From Chlamydiia bacterium (lineage in GTDB: Bacteria; Chlamydiota; Chlamydiia; Chlamydiales; FEN-1388): DNA of 7,721 bases. Numbering within the stretch: position 1 is the stretch's first letter; every line of letters begins with the position of its first letter. A program made the position numbers and the translations under genes. The stretch covers positions 1-7,721 of the forward strand of contig JAHFTM010000078.1 in NCBI GenBank assembly GCA_023269335.1, written 5' to 3'. The notes below the pieces were generated by a model. The model was not told the origin of the DNA, ran no database searches, and saw only the letters and a list, made by a program, of their open reading frames with translations. Shown piece after piece: positions 5,719-7,721 of this stretch.

Positions 5719-6660
5719 ATGGTACTTCAATTTTTGAAAAGTGGCTATCAAGCCATCAAATCAGCACTAAAAAAAACACGCGACCGCTTTGCTGACCGTC
5801 TGCACACGCTTTTTTCCAGAAAAATTGACGAAGCACTTTTAGAAGAGCTGGAAGTGATTTTTTATGAGGCTGACCTTGGTGTAAAAACTGCCCAGGAGCT
5901 AACTAAAAAAACAAAAGAGTTCGCGCGTAAAAATCCTGAGGCTAAAGCCCCTGAAATACTCTCCTTTTTAGAGCGCGAACTTGTAGCCATTTTAAAGCAT
6001 GAGTCTCATGACTACAGCTTAAAAACCACAAAAGTTGCAGGCGAGCCTACTGTTGTTCTTGTCGTAGGCACAAATGGCAACGGGAAGACTACCTTCATTG
6101 CCAAACTTGCCAACCTTTTAATCAACGATGGCAAAAAAGTGCTGCTTGCGGCAGGCGATACCTTCCGAGCAGGCGCGCAAGAGCAGCTTGGCATCTGGGC
6201 AAAAAAACTGGGCATTGAGATTATCAGTGGCAATTATAACGCTGATCCTGCAGCGGTCGTCTTTGACGCCCTGCAAGCGGCAAAAGCGAGAGGCTCTGAT
6301 TATGTACTTATCGACACTGCTGGCAGATTAGAAAACAAAACGCACCTCATGAAAGAGCTTGAGAAAATCAAACGCTCCATTCAAAAATTTGTTCCAGATG
6401 CACCTCACGAAACGCTTCTTGTCCTCGATGCTACCATTGGTCAAAATGGACTGCAATACGCCAAAACATTCCGTGAATTCACGCCCCTTTCAGGACTTGT
6501 GCTAACAAAGCTTGATGGCACTGCCAAAGGCGGCACCGCAATTGCTATTCAAAAAGAGCTTGGTATTCCGATTAAATTCCTAGGTACAGGAGAAGGCGTT
6601 GAAGACCTCTCGCTCTTTGAGCCCGAAGCCTTTGTCCATTCTCTCTTTTTTGCTGACTAA
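5719..6660 (+). CDS. ftsY: Signal recognition particle receptor FtsY (SRP GTPase)
   Basis: A 313-residue SRP-family GTPase. An N-domain helical bundle at about 20-100 (RKIDEALLEELEVIFYEADLG is split by this boundary) precedes the G domain. G-domain landmarks are the P-loop GTNGNGKTT (117-125), DTFRAGAQEQL (147-157), DTAGR (199-203), TKLDGTAKGG (263-272) and GTGEGVEDL (289-297). FtsY docks the SRP-ribosome complex at the inner membrane for cotranslational insertion. The acidic A domain of E. coli FtsY is absent; instead there is a short basic, amphipathic start (MVLQFLKSGYQAIKSALKK) that may bind lipid. The reading frame stays open upstream to a TTG at 5674, but the ATG at 5719 gives the usual FtsY beginning and lies downstream of the likely promoter. 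No clear Shine-Dalgarno sequence precedes either start. The gene is divergent from sucC and downstream of the lipoprotein gene. Confidence 0.95.
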   Translation: MVLQFLKSGYQAIKSALKKTRDRFADRLHTLFSRKIDEALLEELEVIFYEADLGVKTAQELTKKTKEFARKNPEAKAPEILSFLERELVAILKHESHDYSLKTTKVAGEPTVVLVVGTNGNGKTTFIAKLANLLINDGKKVLLAAGDTFRAGAQEQLGIWAKKLGIEIISGNYNADPAAVVFDALQAAKARGSDYVLIDTAGRLENKTHLMKELEKIKRSIQKFVPDAPHETLLVLDATIGQNGLQYAKTFREFTPLSGLVLTKLDGTAKGGTAIAIQKELGIPIKFLGTGEGVEDLSLFEPEAFVHSLFFAD

Positions 6661-6868
6661 ATCGGGTTGATAAAGATGTTTATCTGCAATATAACAACAA
6701 TTTAAAACCACTACCTGTTTAGGACTACCACTTCATTCATTATAAAGACTATTTAAACAGCACTCAACAAACAACCGTTTGTAACTTTATTATGGAATTA
6801 ATTACTTACGTTAAATATAATTCATTTAATTTTTTAATAAAAATCATCTTATAAATATGAGGTACTTT
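6661..6868. other. AT-rich intergenic spacer after ftsY
   Basis: There is no coding frame of note on either strand in these 208 bp. It holds three small inverted repeats: GATAAA/TTTATC (6669-6684), CTGTTTA/TAAACAG (6715-6721 with 6754-6760, 32-nt loop) and ACAAAC/GTTTGT (6767-6782, loop AACC). None is followed by a T-run good enough for a confident terminator call. The last 60 bp are very AT-rich and carry the promoter candidate of the next gene. Confidence 0.6.
6793..6821 (+). promoter_or_regulatory. Candidate promoter for the 41-residue-repeat gene
   Basis: A perfect TATAAT (6816-6821) sits 17 bp after TGGAAT (6793-6798), which is a poor -35 with three of six matches. Transcription from about 6828 would give a leader of about 41 nt that includes the GAGG ribosome binding site at 6859-6862. 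The surrounding DNA is very AT-rich, so a chance TATAAT is possible. Confidence 0.4.
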
Positions 6869-7721
6869 ATGTCCGTAGGTCCTACTTACTCTGCACATCA
6901 CAGCCGTGCAGATACCACTGCAGCGGCCATGAGTGCAAATCAAAGAGTTGCACAGGCAGCAGAAAATAAAGGCCTTCTCGATCAAATTTTTACGACACAA
7001 AACATCTCGTGGAAAAATGCAAGACTTGCTGGAAAAGTGGTGGTGGCTGGCGGACTTCTTGTGGCAACTGGAAGCATGCTGGGATCGACAGCCGCGGCTT
7101 TAAACCCCGGCACCACCCAAACTGTACTCAGTGGAGCTGCAGCTGTAATGCGTGGCGCTGGCTACATTCCCACTATCCCTACCTATTTAACTTTAGTAGA
7201 ACTTCCCAAATGGGCCATTAAAACAGCTACTCCCTATGCTGCTAGCACACTTGCAGCGAGTACAAAATCACTTGTACTCGGTTCAGCATCTCTTGCTGTA
7301 AAAGGTGCATATCTAGGTGTAAGGTCTGTTTATCAGTGCGTGTATCGCCCGACAAAGCATGTGGCTACTACACTTGCTTCAGGTGGACAATCACTTGTTT
7401 TTGGTTCTGCTTCTACTTCAGTAAAAGCTGCACGACTTGGCTCTCAGTTAGCTTATAATCTGGGATATCGCCCGACAAAGCATGTAACTATAACACTCGC
7501 TTCAGGTGGGCAATCACTTGCTCTTGGTTCTGCATCGGCTGCTGTTAAAAGCGCAAGATTGGGTGTACGATCAGCTTACAAGTATATGTACCGACCTACA
7601 AAACATGTAGCTACAACACTTGCCTCAGGCGGGCAGTCACTTGCTGCTGGCTCTGCATCCATCGCTCTAAAAGAAACACGTCTTGGAGCAAGATTGGGAG
7701 GTAGATTTGCTCACAACTATA
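6869..7721 (+). CDS. Repeat-containing, possibly Inc-like membrane/secreted protein, 5' part
   Basis: The frame starts at an ATG with GAGG six bases upstream and stays open for 284 codons to the right edge, so the C-terminus is missing. I do not recognise it. The N-terminus (MSVGPTYSAHHSRAD) is not a Sec signal. Residues 57-78 (VVVAGGLLVATG onward) and about 85-110 are hydrophobic and rich in Ala and Gly, separated by a short polar turn. Such a bilobed pair resembles chlamydial inclusion membrane proteins secreted by type III secretion. From residue 118 there are four tandem 41-residue repeats with the core YRPTKHVATTLASGGQSL...GSAS..VK.ARLG (dots are variable). These repeats contain only one acidic residue (Glu269) against about twenty Lys/Arg, so the region is strongly basic and could bind anionic membranes or nucleic acid. 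The Inc-like and binding ideas are inference; the gene and repeats are read directly. Confidence 0.82.
   Translation, partial: MSVGPTYSAHHSRADTTAAAMSANQRVAQAAENKGLLDQIFTTQNISWKNARLAGKVVVAGGLLVATGSMLGSTAAALNPGTTQTVLSGAAAVMRGAGYIPTIPTYLTLVELPKWAIKTATPYAASTLAASTKSLVLGSASLAVKGAYLGVRSVYQCVYRPTKHVATTLASGGQSLVFGSASTSVKAARLGSQLAYNLGYRPTKHVTITLASGGQSLALGSASAAVKSARLGVRSAYKYMYRPTKHVATTLASGGQSLAAGSASIALKETRLGARLGGRFAHNY
7220..7711 (+). repeat. Four tandem 123-bp coding repeats (41 residues each)
   Basis: Units are 7220-7342, 7343-7465, 7466-7588 and 7589-7711, all exactly 123 bp with no indels. The first is the most diverged and lacks the YRPTKHV opening, though it keeps SLVLGSASLAVK. Units two to four share YRPTKHV, TLASGGQSL and GSAS. 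Unit two is about 28/41 identical to unit three and 27/41 to unit four at the protein level. DNA identity is high in the conserved halves and low in the second half of each unit. The array may continue past the window, although the residues after unit four (HNY) do not obviously start another unit. Confidence 0.93.

Noticed and set aside
6669..6684. GATAAA-GATG-TTTATC hairpin just after ftsY as a terminator
   Set aside because: The stem has only six mostly A-T pairs and no T-run follows it.
6715..6760. CTGTTTA/TAAACAG inverted repeat in the spacer after ftsY
   Set aside because: Seven bp of AT-rich pairing across a 32-nt loop is expected by chance in such sequence.
7009..7221. 70-codon plus-strand frame inside the repeat-protein gene
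   Set aside because: It is a shadow of the longer frame starting at 6869, which has a ribosome binding site and in-frame tandem repeats running through to the edge.

Overview
The window looks like chromosomal DNA from a member of the Chlamydiae, most likely an environmental (Parachlamydiales-type) lineage. From memory, ftsY, sucC, sucD and htrA are close neighbours in Chlamydia genomes, and all four are present here. Moderate-to-low GC, a short FtsY without an acidic arm, and an Inc-like repeat protein at the right edge fit this. No rRNA or lineage marker is present, so the genus cannot be fixed.

Layout, left to right. (1) The 3' part of htrA (end of the protease domain plus two PDZ domains), followed after 10 bp by an unrecognised 351-residue protein ending in a 47-residue pure serine tract. 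The tract is encoded by an almost perfect 18-bp minisatellite. (2) Convergent to these, on the minus strand, a sucC-sucD-M50 operon. It encodes both subunits of succinyl-CoA synthetase and a polytopic site-2-type metalloprotease with a helical soluble tail; sucD and the protease gene overlap by ATGA. (3) A divergent intergenic region with candidate promoters for sucC and for a small plus-strand lipoprotein gene. (4) The lipoprotein gene, then a 90-bp gap holding three copies of a 14-nt word in alternating orientation, wrapped around a perfect TTGACA box, then ftsY. (5) An AT-rich 208-bp spacer with a perfect TATAAT box, then the 5' part of a gene that runs off the right edge. It encodes a secreted- or membrane-looking protein with four 41-residue (123-bp) tandem repeats that are basic and almost free of acidic residues.

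Functionally the window mixes housekeeping roles (TCA-cycle substrate-level phosphorylation, SRP-dependent membrane targeting, periplasmic protein quality control) with three lineage-specific genes: the Ser-tract protein, the lipoprotein and the 41-residue repeat protein. The most interesting signals are the 14-nt array at the ftsY promoter, a weak ftsY-start-like copy upstream of the lipoprotein gene, and the two tandem-repeat proteins. Promoter and repeat calls were made by eye.
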